NCBI GenBank assembly: GCA_910579275.1
Contig: CAJTTO010000014.1
Coordinates: 1-64,000, forward strand
Direction of reading: 5' to 3'
Length of the DNA: 64,000 nucleotides
Source of the DNA: an uncultured Lachnospiraceae bacterium
Lineage (GTDB): Bacteria > Bacillota > Clostridia > Lachnospirales > Lachnospiraceae
The notes under the pieces were generated by a model that had not been told where the DNA came from, did not search any database, and saw only the letters and a list, made by a program, of their open reading frames with translations. Position numbers and translations under genes: made by a program. Shown in pieces: positions 32,810 to 41,413 of the stretch (position 1 is the first letter of the stretch; every line of letters starts with the position of its first letter).

Positions 32810-34363
32810 ATGCACAAAGCAAAAAAGACAAGTGTAACACGAATCATTACTGGCAGGATTTTTTCAATTCTGCCCGCAATCGTCCTACAGGCTATTATCA
32901 TATTTGCCATTGTGGAATGGCTTGCGCCGTTTGCAACGCTGTTTTACAGTGTATTGTCTGTTCTGTCGGCGCTGTTTGTCCTTTTTCTGATATCGAAAAG
33001 GGATGAGGGGGCGTACAAGATGCTGTGGCTTCTTGTCATGTTTGTTGCACCGCTGCCGGGGGCATTTATGTATCTGCTTTACGGCAATAAGCGAACAGGG
33101 AAGGCACTTGAACAGCGCATTAAGTCCATTGCGGACAGCATTCCATTGGAGCTGAATGATGATGCCGAGACACAGGAATTGCTAAGACAGGATGATAAAA
33201 GGGTTGCACAGACCTTTGCGTATGTCAAAAAAATAACAGGATTTCCTGTCTTGCGAAATGATACTGCAGTATATTTTCCGGTAGGCGAGCTTTTGTTTGA
33301 GCAGATGATGGCTGCCTTAAAAGAAGCCAAACGGTACGTGTTTATCGAATATTTTATCGTGCAGGAGGGTGTCCTGTGGGAATCCATGGTCAATGTCATG
33401 GAACAGAAAGTACAGGAGGGTGTGGATATACGGGTGCTGTATGATGACATCGGGAGTATCGGCACATTTTCAGCCAGAAACAGGGCGTCTCTTTTAAAAA
33501 AGGGAATTAAGTGTGAAAAGTTCAATCCGCTGATTGTTCTTAGCGGAGCATTAAATAATCGGGATCACCGCAAAATTATGGTAGTTGACGGTACTGTAGC
33601 GTTTAGCGGCGGCATAAACCTTGCCGATGAGTACATCAATGAGGAGCATCCTTTCGGTCATTGGAAAGACATTGGTTTTCGGATAACAGGAGATGCCGTC
33701 AGAAGTTATGCATACATGTTCATCGAATTTTGGAATGCGTCCTCGCAGAATAAAATCACAAAAGATTTGACTGGCAGCGATTTTGCGGAAACACGCGTTA
33801 CGGAAATGGAAAACTTTGACGGGTATGTACAGCCTTATTACGATTCGCCGAACAGGGAAGAAGCAGCCAGTAATAATTTGTATATAGACTTGCTTGGTCA
33901 ATCAAGGGAGTATGCATGGTTTTATACGCCGTATCTGCTCCTTGGGGACGGTCTTCGCGAAGCGTTTGTACGGGCGGCAAAAAGGGGCGTGGATGTTCGG
34001 ATTGTCATGCCGGGAATCCCTGATAAAAAGCCTGTTTACAGGATGTCTCGAAGCTATTATGAGGAGCTTTTGGAGGCAGGAGTACGTATTTTTGAATATA
34101 CGCCAGGTTTTGTCCACGCAAAAGCAAGCCTTGTGGATGACTGTATTGGTTCAATCGGTACGGTCAACCTTGACTACCGCAGTCTATATCTGCATTATGA
34201 GTGCAACGCACTTTTTTATAAAGCCTCCCTGCTTTCGGACTTAAAAAAGGACTTTACAGAATCCATGCATGTAAGTCGGGAACGGACGCTTGCCGACGAA
34301 AATAACGGATTGATACACGGAATCATTGATGGAGTTATGCGGATATTTGCACCGCTTGTTTAA
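32810..34363 (+). CDS. cls: Cardiolipin synthase
   Basis: This membrane phospholipase-D-family enzyme condenses phosphatidylglycerol into cardiolipin. Two or three N-terminal membrane helices lie within residues 15-90. The two catalytic HKD motifs are HRKIMVVDGTVAFSGG near residue 250 and HAKASLVDDCIGSIG near residue 440. The 517 residues match bacterial Cls. The ATG at 32810 is preferred because GGAGGG lies just upstream; an ATG at 32789 overlaps the proB stop. It is likely co-transcribed with proB. Confidence 0.93.
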   Translation: MHKAKKTSVTRIITGRIFSILPAIVLQAIIIFAIVEWLAPFATLFYSVLSVLSALFVLFLISKRDEGAYKMLWLLVMFVAPLPGAFMYLLYGNKRTGKALEQRIKSIADSIPLELNDDAETQELLRQDDKRVAQTFAYVKKITGFPVLRNDTAVYFPVGELLFEQMMAALKEAKRYVFIEYFIVQEGVLWESMVNVMEQKVQEGVDIRVLYDDIGSIGTFSARNRASLLKKGIKCEKFNPLIVLSGALNNRDHRKIMVVDGTVAFSGGINLADEYINEEHPFGHWKDIGFRITGDAVRSYAYMFIEFWNASSQNKITKDLTGSDFAETRVTEMENFDGYVQPYYDSPNREEAASNNLYIDLLGQSREYAWFYTPYLLLGDGLREAFVRAAKRGVDVRIVMPGIPDKKPVYRMSRSYYEELLEAGVRIFEYTPGFVHAKASLVDDCIGSIGTVNLDYRSLYLHYECNALFYKASLLSDLKKDFTESMHVSRERTLADENNGLIHGIIDGVMRIFAPLV

Positions 34364-34392
34364 AAGATAAATTTAGAAAGGAAGAATTGACT

Positions 34393-35214
34393 ATGTATAT
34401 AGGGAATCATCTGTCATCATCAAAGGGGTTTGAGCATATGGGGAAGGAGGCATTGAAGCTGGATGCCAATACCTTTGCATTTTTCACAAGAAATCCGAGA
34501 GGGGGCGCTGCGAAAGCAATTGACCCAGAGGACGCGCTGCGGCTTCGCAAGCTGATGGAAGAACATCATTTTGGTACGTTGGTGGCACATGCACCATACA
34601 CGATGAATGTATGTGCCGAGAAAGAAAATATTAGGAACTTTTCAAGGGGTGTGCTTGCGGATGATCTGGAACGCATGGAATATCTGCCGGGAAATTACTA
34701 CAATTTTCACCCAGGTTCCCATGTGGGACAGGGAGCCGAGGCGGCAATTCCGATGATTGCGGATGCGATTAACTGCGCCCTGAAGCCGGAATACAGCACA
34801 ACTGTCCTGCTTGAGACAATGGCGGGAAAGGGATCGGAGGTTGGAAGGAATTTCGAGGAGCTTAGGGCGATTCTGGATCTTGTTACCCTGAAGGAAAAAG
34901 TTGGCGTATGTTTTGATACCTGTCATGTCTGGGATGGCGGATATGATATTGTCGGGAATCTGGATGGCGTTTTGAAGGAATTTGACGATATTATTGGTAT
35001 AGACAAATTGAAAGCAGTTCACTTTAATGACAGTATGAATGTGCTTGGTTCCCACAAGGACAGGCACCAGAAAATAGGGGAGGGTGAAATCGGTGCCGAG
35101 GCAATGCGCGCCGTCACAAGACATCCGCTTCTGGCAGACAAGCCTTTTATACTTGAAACGCCGAATGATGACGAGGGGTATGCAAGGGAAATTAAGATGA
35201 TTCGGAACTGGTAG
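34393..35214 (+). CDS. nfo: Deoxyribonuclease IV (AP endonuclease)
   Basis: Endonuclease IV cleaves DNA 5' of abasic sites in base-excision repair. The TIM-barrel metal ligands lie in LVAHAPYTMN, NFHPGSHVGQG, VLLETMAGKG, CFDTCHVWDGGYD, VHFNDS and ILETPND. The 273 residues are typical. The ATG at 34393 aligns with the family start MYIGNHLSSSKG; a TTG at 34387 in the same frame is possible. It follows cls by about 30 bp and probably shares its transcript. Confidence 0.95.
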   Translation: MYIGNHLSSSKGFEHMGKEALKLDANTFAFFTRNPRGGAAKAIDPEDALRLRKLMEEHHFGTLVAHAPYTMNVCAEKENIRNFSRGVLADDLERMEYLPGNYYNFHPGSHVGQGAEAAIPMIADAINCALKPEYSTTVLLETMAGKGSEVGRNFEELRAILDLVTLKEKVGVCFDTCHVWDGGYDIVGNLDGVLKEFDDIIGIDKLKAVHFNDSMNVLGSHKDRHQKIGEGEIGAEAMRAVTRHPLLADKPFILETPNDDEGYAREIKMIRNW

Positions 35215-35221
35215 TGCGCTG

Positions 35222-35251
35222 TCAAATCTGTATAAGAAAATTTGATTTTTT
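35222..35251 (+). terminator. Possible weak terminator after nfo
   Basis: TCAAAT pairs with ATTTGA around a 12-nt loop, followed by six T residues. The stem is short, so read-through into the next gene is likely. Confidence 0.35.
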
Positions 35252-35280
35252 AGTTGCAAGAGTGCGGCATGGGGGGTAAT

Positions 35281-35517
35281 ATGAATTTAGAGGAAATGAT
35301 AAAACGGATAAATGAGCTGTACCATAAGTCACAGGAAGAGGGGCTTACAGACGAGGAAAAGGAAGAGCAGACAAGGCTGCGGGCTGCGTATGTGGCAAAC
35401 GTGCGTGCAAATCTCAGGGGGCAGCTTGACAATGTAGATATCAGGGAAACGGACGGCAGCATCACAAATCTTGGTGAAAGGCGGAAGAAAAACGAACAAA
35501 AATCTTCCGGGTTATGA
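35281..35517 (+). CDS. DUF896 (YnzC/UPF0291) family small protein
   Basis: This is a small, charged, cytosolic three-helix protein of 78 residues. The family opening is MNLEEMIKRINELYHKSQEE, and the conserved LTDEEKEEQ and RAAYVANVRANLRGQL segments follow. The function is unknown; YnzC in Bacillus is SOS-linked. The ATG at 35281 follows GGGGGG by about 5 nt; an ATG at 35254 would place that site inside the gene. It lies between nfo and fthC in the proB operon. Confidence 0.9.
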   Translation: MNLEEMIKRINELYHKSQEEGLTDEEKEEQTRLRAAYVANVRANLRGQLDNVDIRETDGSITNLGERRKKNEQKSSGL

Positions 35518-35534
35518 TATTGCGGGGTTAGAAA

Positions 35535-36116
35535 ATGGAAACAAAAGCGGAAATCAGAAAACGAATTTTGGAAGTCCGAAAAGGGTTGACGGATGAGGAG
35601 GTTTCATCCAAAAGCGCGGCAATCGTTCAAAAAGTAATAAAAACGCCCGAGTATATGGAGGCGGACAATATCCTGTTATATGCCGATTACTGCAGGGAGG
35701 TTATGACGCGCGGAATATTTGATGACGCCGTTCTCCGCAAAAAACGAGTGTTTTTTCCGCGGGCTGACAGTCTGACAAACACGATGGAGTTTTATCAGAT
35801 TGTGTCGGTAAGACAGCTTGAACGGGGCTATATGGACATTCTGGAACCAAAGGAAGATATGAAGCTGCGCTACAAGTTTCAGCCAAAGGAAGATACGCTG
35901 GTCATTATGCCAGGGGTTGCATTTGACACATCAGGCTATCGTGTGGGTTACGGAAAGGGATTTTATGACAAATACCTTGTCAACAAACGACAGCTCTCGA
36001 CAATGGCGCTTGCATATGCATGTCAGATTGTTGATGAGATACCAAGAAAAGAATATGATATCAGGATGGATAAGATTGTAACGGAGGAGATTATCTATTC
36101 CTTTTTAAGAATTTAG
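35535..36116 (+). CDS. fthC: 5-formyltetrahydrofolate cyclo-ligase
   Basis: This enzyme converts 5-formyl- to 5,10-methenyl-tetrahydrofolate with ATP in the cytosol. The 193 residues match the YgfA/FthC family. The N-terminal basic helix KAEIRKRILEVRKGL and the C-terminal substrate/ATP motif GYRVGYGKGFYDKYL near residues 134-148 are diagnostic. The ATG at 35535 is preceded by GGGG. It complements fhs elsewhere in the window. The stop codon lies at the left end of a short palindrome before proA. Confidence 0.93.
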   Translation: METKAEIRKRILEVRKGLTDEEVSSKSAAIVQKVIKTPEYMEADNILLYADYCREVMTRGIFDDAVLRKKRVFFPRADSLTNTMEFYQIVSVRQLERGYMDILEPKEDMKLRYKFQPKEDTLVIMPGVAFDTSGYRVGYGKGFYDKYLVNKRQLSTMALAYACQIVDEIPRKEYDIRMDKIVTEEIIYSFLRI

Positions 36117-36146
36117 GAACAATCAAGTTATTTCTTGACAGTTCCT
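36115..36146 (+). repeat. Short hairpin of the second palindromic family, upstream of proA
   Basis: AGGAAC and TCAAG pair with CTTGA and GTTCCT. The right part, GTTATTTCTTGACAGTTCCT, matches the right end of the 157-bp element (13708-13727) at 18 of 20 positions. The following bases to the AGGAGG site also resemble those at 13772-13789. Confidence 0.6.
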
Positions 36147-36168
36147 TTGATAGGACAGGAGGATTTAC

Positions 36169-37449
36169 ATGACGATAAAGGAAAAAGCGGCGGCAATGAA
36201 ACTTGACAGCACCCTCATGGCATCAAAGTCCGCGGAGACAAGAAACGGTGCGCTTGCAGAAATTGCAAAAGCGCTGATAGCGCATCAGCAGGAAATTTTC
36301 AGGGCAAACGAACAGGACTTGGAGGAAGCGGAAAAAAACAATATTCCGGATGCCGTCGTAAAGCGGCTGAAGTTTACTGCCCAGAAGCTTGCGGATGTGA
36401 CAAAAGGAATAGAAAACCTGATTGCACTGCCAGACAAAGTCTATGAGACACAGTTTATACGGGAGCTGGACGAGGGACTTACGCTTGTCCGGGAAAGCTG
36501 TCCTATCGGTGTTATCGGCGTAATTTTTGAGGCAAGGCCAGATGCGCTGGTACAGATTGCATCCCTCTGCATCAAGAGCGGAAACTGTGCGATTTTAAAA
36601 GGTGGAAGCGAGACAAAGCACACAAACAAAGTGCTGTTTTCGCTGATTTATCAGGCCTGCATCACATGCGGTCTGCCAGAAAACTGCCTTTTTCAGGCAG
36701 AGCAGCGCGATGAAATATCAGAACTGCTTTCCTGCCATGCGTCCGTTGACCTACTGATACCAAGGGGATCCAACGCTTTTGTACAGTACATAATGAACAA
36801 CACGAAGATACCGGTCATGGGGCATGCGGACGGAATCTGCCATATCTATGTTGACAAAGATTTTGACATTAACAAGGCGGTTCCGGTTATTATTGATGCA
36901 AAGACGCAGTACACGGCTGCCTGCAATGCAGTTGAGACGCTTTTGATACATAAGGATGCAGTCGACAGGCTGATGCCAGAGCTGACAAAAGCGTTTCGGG
37001 CAAACAAAATTGAACTGCGCGCCACGGAAGACATATTGGACAAATATGAGGGAATTCCGACAGTGGAGGAAGATTTTGCAACAGAGTATCTCGATTTAAT
37101 TATTTCCGCTAAAACAGTCGAGAACATTGAAGCGGCGATTTGGCACATTAATAAATACGGTTCGCACCACACGGACTGCATTATCACAGAGGATAAGGAT
37201 GCGGCCGAGCATTTTATGAAGATGGTGGATTCTGCCGGGGTGTACCAGAACTGTTCGACACGCTTTGCAGACGGATTCCGGTATGGGTTCGGTGCGGAAG
37301 TCGGCATCAGCACCGGAAAGATTCATGCAAGGGGACCCGTAGGGCTTGAAGGCCTGCTGACTTATAAATATAAGCTATATGGGAACGGACAGACCGTCCG
37401 CGAATACGCTGCGGGGGAAAAGGAGTTTCATTTTAAAGATATCAGTTAG
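36169..37449 (+). CDS. proA: Gamma-glutamyl phosphate reductase
   Basis: This NADPH-dependent enzyme reduces glutamyl-5-phosphate to the semialdehyde in proline synthesis. The 426 residues match the aldehyde-dehydrogenase-fold ProA. SCPIGVIGVIFEARPDA near residues 112-128 and the catalytic cysteine in TQYTAACNAVETLL near residue 248 are diagnostic, as is RGPVGLEGLLTYKY near the end. AGGAGG sits 7 nt before the ATG at 36169. A short palindrome that also occurs upstream of another gene lies just before it. Confidence 0.96.
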   Translation: MTIKEKAAAMKLDSTLMASKSAETRNGALAEIAKALIAHQQEIFRANEQDLEEAEKNNIPDAVVKRLKFTAQKLADVTKGIENLIALPDKVYETQFIRELDEGLTLVRESCPIGVIGVIFEARPDALVQIASLCIKSGNCAILKGGSETKHTNKVLFSLIYQACITCGLPENCLFQAEQRDEISELLSCHASVDLLIPRGSNAFVQYIMNNTKIPVMGHADGICHIYVDKDFDINKAVPVIIDAKTQYTAACNAVETLLIHKDAVDRLMPELTKAFRANKIELRATEDILDKYEGIPTVEEDFATEYLDLIISAKTVENIEAAIWHINKYGSHHTDCIITEDKDAAEHFMKMVDSAGVYQNCSTRFADGFRYGFGAEVGISTGKIHARGPVGLEGLLTYKYKLYGNGQTVREYAAGEKEFHFKDIS

Positions 37450-37466
37450 GAAGGGGAATGTGTGGT

Positions 37467-38138
37467 ATGACAAAAGCAGAAGAATTCTTAACAAAGCTTC
37501 AGGAACGGGAGCCGGAACTTTTTTCGGGGCCACTGCAGAAATCTAACTTGACAGATGGCGATTTACAGGAGATTGATAAAGCGCTTGGCTATGCTGTTCC
37601 GCAGCAGTACAGGGAGTTTTTGCAGAGCTTTTGCCTGTCGGATTTGACGGTTTATATTGCTTTTTGCGGGGATAAGTTTGCCTGTTCTTTTGAAGAAACT
37701 TTTTCACGCGAGCAGAATCAGTATGTGCAAAGGGACTGGGACAATGACTCCGGAGTGCTGGTGGGTATGGAGTGGCATAATTTTGGCGGACAAAATGCAG
37801 CAGAATGGCTAAGCCGGCTCAAAGACTTTGACAGGGAAGGGAATCACGCGTTTCTGAAAGCAGGATACATTTTCCTTGGGGAATTTTATGGTTATCTAGT
37901 GCTGTATGACCTCGTCGAGGGATGCGTAGTTGATATTCATCATGAGGCAATTTATGATGTGCTATATGAATTGGGGATTGATGACTGGGACGATATGAAC
38001 CCTGAAGCGCTCCGCACGGGTATGGGTACTTGGGGGGATACGCTTTGCAGGGAATTTAATGATTTTCTCCGTCTTGTATGTCTGGGAGAATGCTATGATG
38101 AAGATGAACTTGTTTTTACAGAAGTGGAAAAGGCATAG
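37467..38138 (+). CDS. SMI1/KNR4 (SUKH) family protein
   Basis: The 223 acidic residues have the SUKH-type core: LTDGDLQEIDKALGYAVPQQ, then REFLQSF near residues 27-55, and FLGEFYGYLVLYDLVEG near residues 142-158. SUKH proteins include many toxin-immunity proteins, but no toxin gene is next to it here. The start is uncertain between ATG 37458 and ATG 37467; the latter gives a more normal distance from AAGGGG. It may be an add-on to the proB-proA transcript. Confidence 0.7.
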   Translation: MTKAEEFLTKLQEREPELFSGPLQKSNLTDGDLQEIDKALGYAVPQQYREFLQSFCLSDLTVYIAFCGDKFACSFEETFSREQNQYVQRDWDNDSGVLVGMEWHNFGGQNAAEWLSRLKDFDREGNHAFLKAGYIFLGEFYGYLVLYDLVEGCVVDIHHEAIYDVLYELGIDDWDDMNPEALRTGMGTWGDTLCREFNDFLRLVCLGECYDEDELVFTEVEKA

Positions 38139-38159
38139 AAGGAAAGGGGATGCAGAGCA

Positions 38160-38912
38160 ATGAAAAAAATAAGAAAAATAATGATACTGGCGATTTTATT
38201 GGGAGCGGTTCTGGCATTAAAACCACCCGCTACGGCATATGCGTTCAATGTGACACCGATTGAGGTGATGGAATTGTATTCCACATCCGCCACGCCTGTG
38301 TACGCAGCGCCTGATTTATTTACACCTGTTGTGACATATCTTGACAGATTTACGAATGTGCGGGTAAACGGAATTACGGATAACGGATTTTTTCAAGTTG
38401 ATTTGAACGGCGCATACTATATACCGGGTCCTTATCTGGTGACACAGATAGAGCCTGCAAAAACAGAAAAGCAGAAAGCGCTGGATAACCTGCAAGATTT
38501 TGCCGACGCATACCGTATGCAGCTTGAGTTTATGGAAAGCTACAGTGAGAAGTTTGCGCTGATTGACGTGACCGGCGACGGTATTCCGGAAATATTTGAT
38601 GGCGCAGGACGGGAAATCTATACATACTATGACAAGCGTCCGGTAATGCTGTATTATTCAGACAATCCGGTTACATTTTATTACTCCAAAAAGGACAACA
38701 AGCTTCTTGGAAAGTATACATGGAACAAAAAGGAGATATGGGAGGTTTATAACAGGGATGTCTCGCTGCTGCCATGGGGACAGTTTAAGTGCATTTCAAC
38801 AGTGGCTTCGCCATATACCAAAAATGCAACAGCAATTTCGCGTGAATATACCAACAATGCTGAGACAAGAGCAGATATCTATAATATATTGAAGAAAATA
38901 TTGTCGTTATAA
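38160..38912 (+). CDS. Secreted protein of unknown function with SH3-like and EF-hand-like segments
   Basis: A signal peptide is clear: KKIRK, a hydrophobic core to residue 20, and AYA just before residue 30. An SH3-like beta segment (residues about 40-95, VYAAPDLFTPVVTYLDRF) follows. A calcium-loop-like stretch, DVTGDGIPEIFDG, lies near residues 138-150. The family is not recognised. A weak GGAAAGGGG site precedes the ATG at 38160. It directly follows the SUKH gene and ends at a strong terminator. Confidence 0.7.
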   Translation: MKKIRKIMILAILLGAVLALKPPATAYAFNVTPIEVMELYSTSATPVYAAPDLFTPVVTYLDRFTNVRVNGITDNGFFQVDLNGAYYIPGPYLVTQIEPAKTEKQKALDNLQDFADAYRMQLEFMESYSEKFALIDVTGDGIPEIFDGAGREIYTYYDKRPVMLYYSDNPVTFYYSKKDNKLLGKYTWNKKEIWEVYNRDVSLLPWGQFKCISTVASPYTKNATAISREYTNNAETRADIYNILKKILSL

Positions 38913-38918
38913 TCATTT

Positions 38919-38965
38919 ATGGACTGCTTTTTCAGATTGTTTGCAGGAAAAGCAGTCCATGTTTT
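38919..38965 (+). terminator. Rho-independent terminator
   Basis: ATGGACTGCTTTT pairs perfectly with AAAAGCAGTCCAT around a loop of about 16 nt, followed by GTTTT. Confidence 0.8.
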
Positions 38966-38989
38966 CTAACGTATAGTCGGGTGGCAAGG

Positions 38990-39199
38990 ATGTTTAAGAA
39001 AAAAGAAAAGAAAGTATATTATGACAAGGAAAATCAGATTCCTATTCTGAAATGCAGCATTTGCAACGGGGAACAGGTTGCCGGGTTCAAGGATAGCCGA
39101 ACCGGAAAGTTTGAGGAGGTCATGCTTATAAGGAATCAAAAAGATTTGGATCATTTTAAGGAATTGTACGGGGTGAAAGATATCGGGAAAGAATATTGA
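38990..39199 (+). CDS. Small conserved hypothetical protein with CxxC motif
   Basis: The 69 residues begin MFKKKEKKVYYDKENQIPIL and have one CxxC pair (KCSIC) and GEQVAGFKDSRTGKFEEVML. Basic at the start and acidic later, it is probably cytosolic. I recall similar short proteins in Clostridia without a proven role. The ATG at 38990 is preferred; a GTG at 38981 is in frame. GGGTGG lies just upstream. It sits alone between two terminators. Confidence 0.7.
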   Translation: MFKKKEKKVYYDKENQIPILKCSICNGEQVAGFKDSRTGKFEEVMLIRNQKDLDHFKELYGVKDIGKEY

Positions 39200-39244
39200 A
39201 TGTTTAACAGAACACATTCACCTTAACAGGGCAGTGTAAAAATG

Positions 39245-39287
39245 TTAAGAAACATCAAGGCAAAACCAATGCTTTGATGTTTCTTAA
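39245..39287. terminator. Bidirectional terminator between convergent genes
   Basis: TTAAGAAACATCAA and TTGATGTTTCTTAA are perfect 14-bp inverted repeats between the small + strand gene and the - strand peptidase. Confidence 0.8.
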
Positions 39288-39299
39288 TATTTGAAATTG

Positions 39300-40364
39300 T
39301 CATAACGGTGCTTCGTTCAAGTATTCCGTCAGCAGCAGAAACGTGTTCAAGACACCATCCTTATGACTCCTTTCGTAGCCGTGTGAGGCGTATACGCCAG
39401 AACCGATAAGTCCATGCTTTACATCATATCCTGCATTGAGTGCCACATCCGCATCAGAACCATAATGCGGATACACATCAACGGAAAAATCAAGATTTTG
39501 ACGATTGGCAGCGGCGATAAGGTCAGAGACCACCTCATAATTGTATGGACCGAAACTGTCTTTTGCGCAAATGGAAACCTGATGCTCTGTACAGGAGAGG
39601 CCATCACCGACACATCCCATATCAACAGATAGTACTTCTGACACGTCTTCAGGGATCGAGGCAGCTCCTCCATGTCCGACCTCCTCATATACGGTGATGT
39701 GGTGGTACACTTTTCTGGGCAGCTTTATATTTTCCTCTTTCACATACTTTGCAAAACCGAGAAGAATCCCGACACTGAGCTTGTCATCCAAAAAGCGGCT
39801 CTTGATATATCCGCTTTCCGTAATGGTAGTACGCGGGTCGAAACAGACCATATCACCCGGCATAATTCCGAGTGCAAGTGTATCTTTGTCTGTTTCCACT
39901 TTCTCGTCGAGGACAACTTCCATCGTATCATAGGAGCGGGATGTCTTGTTGAACTTTCCGTTTACATGAACCGATGCATCACACAGCTGGAATGTGCCGG
40001 TGTAAATGTTTCCTTCGCGCGTGTAAATCCGGCAGTTTTCAGCTTCGGCGTTGTTTGCATTCATTCCGCCGATAGGTGACAGCTTTAGATATCCGTTTGC
40101 GTTGATTTCGCACACCATGGCGCCGAGTGTGTCGATGTGGGCTTCCATCATAAGCGCGTCATTGTTGGCGGAATCCCCTCCGATTTCGCAGAGTATCCCT
40201 CCCTTTACCGTTTTGACAGGCGTATAGCCAAGAGCGGCGTATTCGTTCATTACATAGTCTGCAGCTTTCTTCGTAAAGCCGGACGGACTATCAATCGCCA
40301 GAATATTTTTTGTCTGGTCAAGAATGTATTCCAAGTATTCTTCGGTATTAATTTCTTTTTGCAT
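39300..40364 (-). CDS. M42 family aminopeptidase (glutamyl aminopeptidase-like)
   Basis: This is a cytosolic dizinc peptidase of the tetrahedral M42 family. The metal and catalytic residues lie in MEAHIDTLGAMV near residues 72-83, RFLDDKLSVG near 191, VYEEVGHGGAAS near 226 and SVDMGCVGDG near 247. The 354 residues are typical. It is the one clear - strand gene in the window. On that strand AAAGGGGAA precedes the ATG. The spacer to the next + strand gene (40365-40560) holds that gene's promoter; I saw no convincing promoter for this one. Confidence 0.93.
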   Translation of the reverse strand: MQKEINTEEYLEYILDQTKNILAIDSPSGFTKKAADYVMNEYAALGYTPVKTVKGGILCEIGGDSANNDALMMEAHIDTLGAMVCEINANGYLKLSPIGGMNANNAEAENCRIYTREGNIYTGTFQLCDASVHVNGKFNKTSRSYDTMEVVLDEKVETDKDTLALGIMPGDMVCFDPRTTITESGYIKSRFLDDKLSVGILLGFAKYVKEENIKLPRKVYHHITVYEEVGHGGAASIPEDVSEVLSVDMGCVGDGLSCTEHQVSICAKDSFGPYNYEVVSDLIAAANRQNLDFSVDVYPHYGSDADVALNAGYDVKHGLIGSGVYASHGYERSHKDGVLNTFLLLTEYLNEAPL

Positions 40365-40482
40365 GTTAAGTTCCCCTTTCTAGAGCATGTCTAAAATCAT
40401 TTTTTCTCAACGAACTGTTCAGCAGTAAATCTACTCTGAAATAAATATATCATAAAACATTTGATGAGTGAATCATTATTGC

Positions 40483-40510
40483 TTGAAAATATTCTTTAAT
40501 TTGGTATAAT
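40483..40510 (+). promoter_or_regulatory. sigma-A promoter of the repeat-protein gene
   Basis: TTGAAA (40483-40488) and TATAAT (40505-40510) are separated by 16 bp, with an extended -10 (TGG before TATAAT). Confidence 0.75.
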
Positions 40511-40560
40511 CTAAGTGTAGAAAAAAATGACAGCATATGATAAGCAGAGAGGATGATTCA

Positions 40561-41271
40561 ATGTTAGAATCAAAAGATATTGATATTTTAAAAGGCATAA
40601 TGGAAGCTGCCTTATTTAAGTCAGAGACATCCATATTAAACAAGGTGGATGAACGCCTTGAAAAGTCGGAGACATCCATGCTGAACAAGGTGGACGAACG
40701 CCTTGAGAAGTCGGAGACATCCATATTAAACAAGGTAGATGAACGCCTTGAGAAGTCGGAGACATCCATACTGAACAAGGTAGACGAGCGCCTTGAGAAA
40801 TCAGAAACATCCATACTGAACAAGGTGGACGAGCGCCTTGAGAAGTCGGAGACATCCATGCTGAACAAGGTGGACGAACGCCTTGAGAAGTCGGAGACAT
40901 CCATATTAAACAAGGTAGATGAACGCCTTGAGAAGTCGGAGACATCCATACTGAACAAGGTGGATGAACGCCTTGAGAAGTCAGAGACATCCATACTGAA
41001 CAAGGTGGACGAGCGTCTTGAGAAGTCAGAGACAAAACTTCTGGATAAGATGGATAAGAAGCTGTTGAAATCAGAGGGTCTGATTTTGGATGAATTGGAG
41101 CGGACAAGGACTATTTTGGAAAAACAGGTGCAAAGGGTTCAGAAAAATCTAGATGACCTAAACCAATATTATCGTATCACAAAGCTTGAGAATGATAATA
41201 CATCATTATTGCTGAAGCTAATTGAAGAATTATCAAAACGAGTTGAAGAACTAGAAAAAAGAACAGCATAG
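40561..41271 (+). CDS. Coiled-coil protein with nine identical-type 15-residue repeats
   Basis: The 236 residues are helical and highly charged. After 20 unique residues there are nine near-identical repeats of SETS(I/M)LNKVDERLEK, a divergent tenth (SETKLLDKMDKKLLK), and then a 65-residue coiled-coil tail ending LSKRVEELEKRTA. There is no signal peptide or membrane helix. The ATG at 40561 follows GAGAGG by 8 nt. The DNA repeats are so similar that copy number probably varies by slippage or recombination. The function is unknown; a rod-like spacer or scaffold is plausible. Confidence 0.75.
   Translation: MLESKDIDILKGIMEAALFKSETSILNKVDERLEKSETSMLNKVDERLEKSETSILNKVDERLEKSETSILNKVDERLEKSETSILNKVDERLEKSETSMLNKVDERLEKSETSILNKVDERLEKSETSILNKVDERLEKSETSILNKVDERLEKSETKLLDKMDKKLLKSEGLILDELERTRTILEKQVQRVQKNLDDLNQYYRITKLENDNTSLLLKLIEELSKRVEELEKRTA
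40621..41025 (+). repeat. Nine tandem 45-bp in-frame repeats
   Basis: Each unit encodes SETS(I/M)LNKVDERLEK. Units differ mainly at silent or I/M positions. Two units (2 and 6) encode M. A diverged tenth unit covers 41026-41070. Confidence 0.95.
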
Positions 41272-41305
41272 GAGAGGCATACATAGGAGCCTCTTCTAAA
41301 TTTTT
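41272..41305 (+). terminator. Terminator-like hairpin before miaB
   Basis: AGAGGC pairs with GCCTCT around a 10-nt loop, followed by TAAATTTTT. It is moderate in strength. Confidence 0.5.
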
Positions 41306-41413
41306 GTGCATAGGGCACGCTGGTTACTTGTTGGTAAATCTGATGAATGTCCGGCGCACCTGTGGAGAAAAACATTTTCATGATATGGTTATGCAGGGAA
41401 AGGCAGATAAAAA

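Noticed and set aside
40476..41003. Long - strand frame of about 175 residues opposite the 45-bp repeats
   Set aside because: It is a shadow of the in-frame repeats of the + strand coiled-coil gene. The + strand has the promoter and ribosome site.
40621..41025. CRISPR-like array of 45-bp direct repeats
   Set aside because: The units are contiguous with no spacers and encode an in-frame 15-residue repeat.
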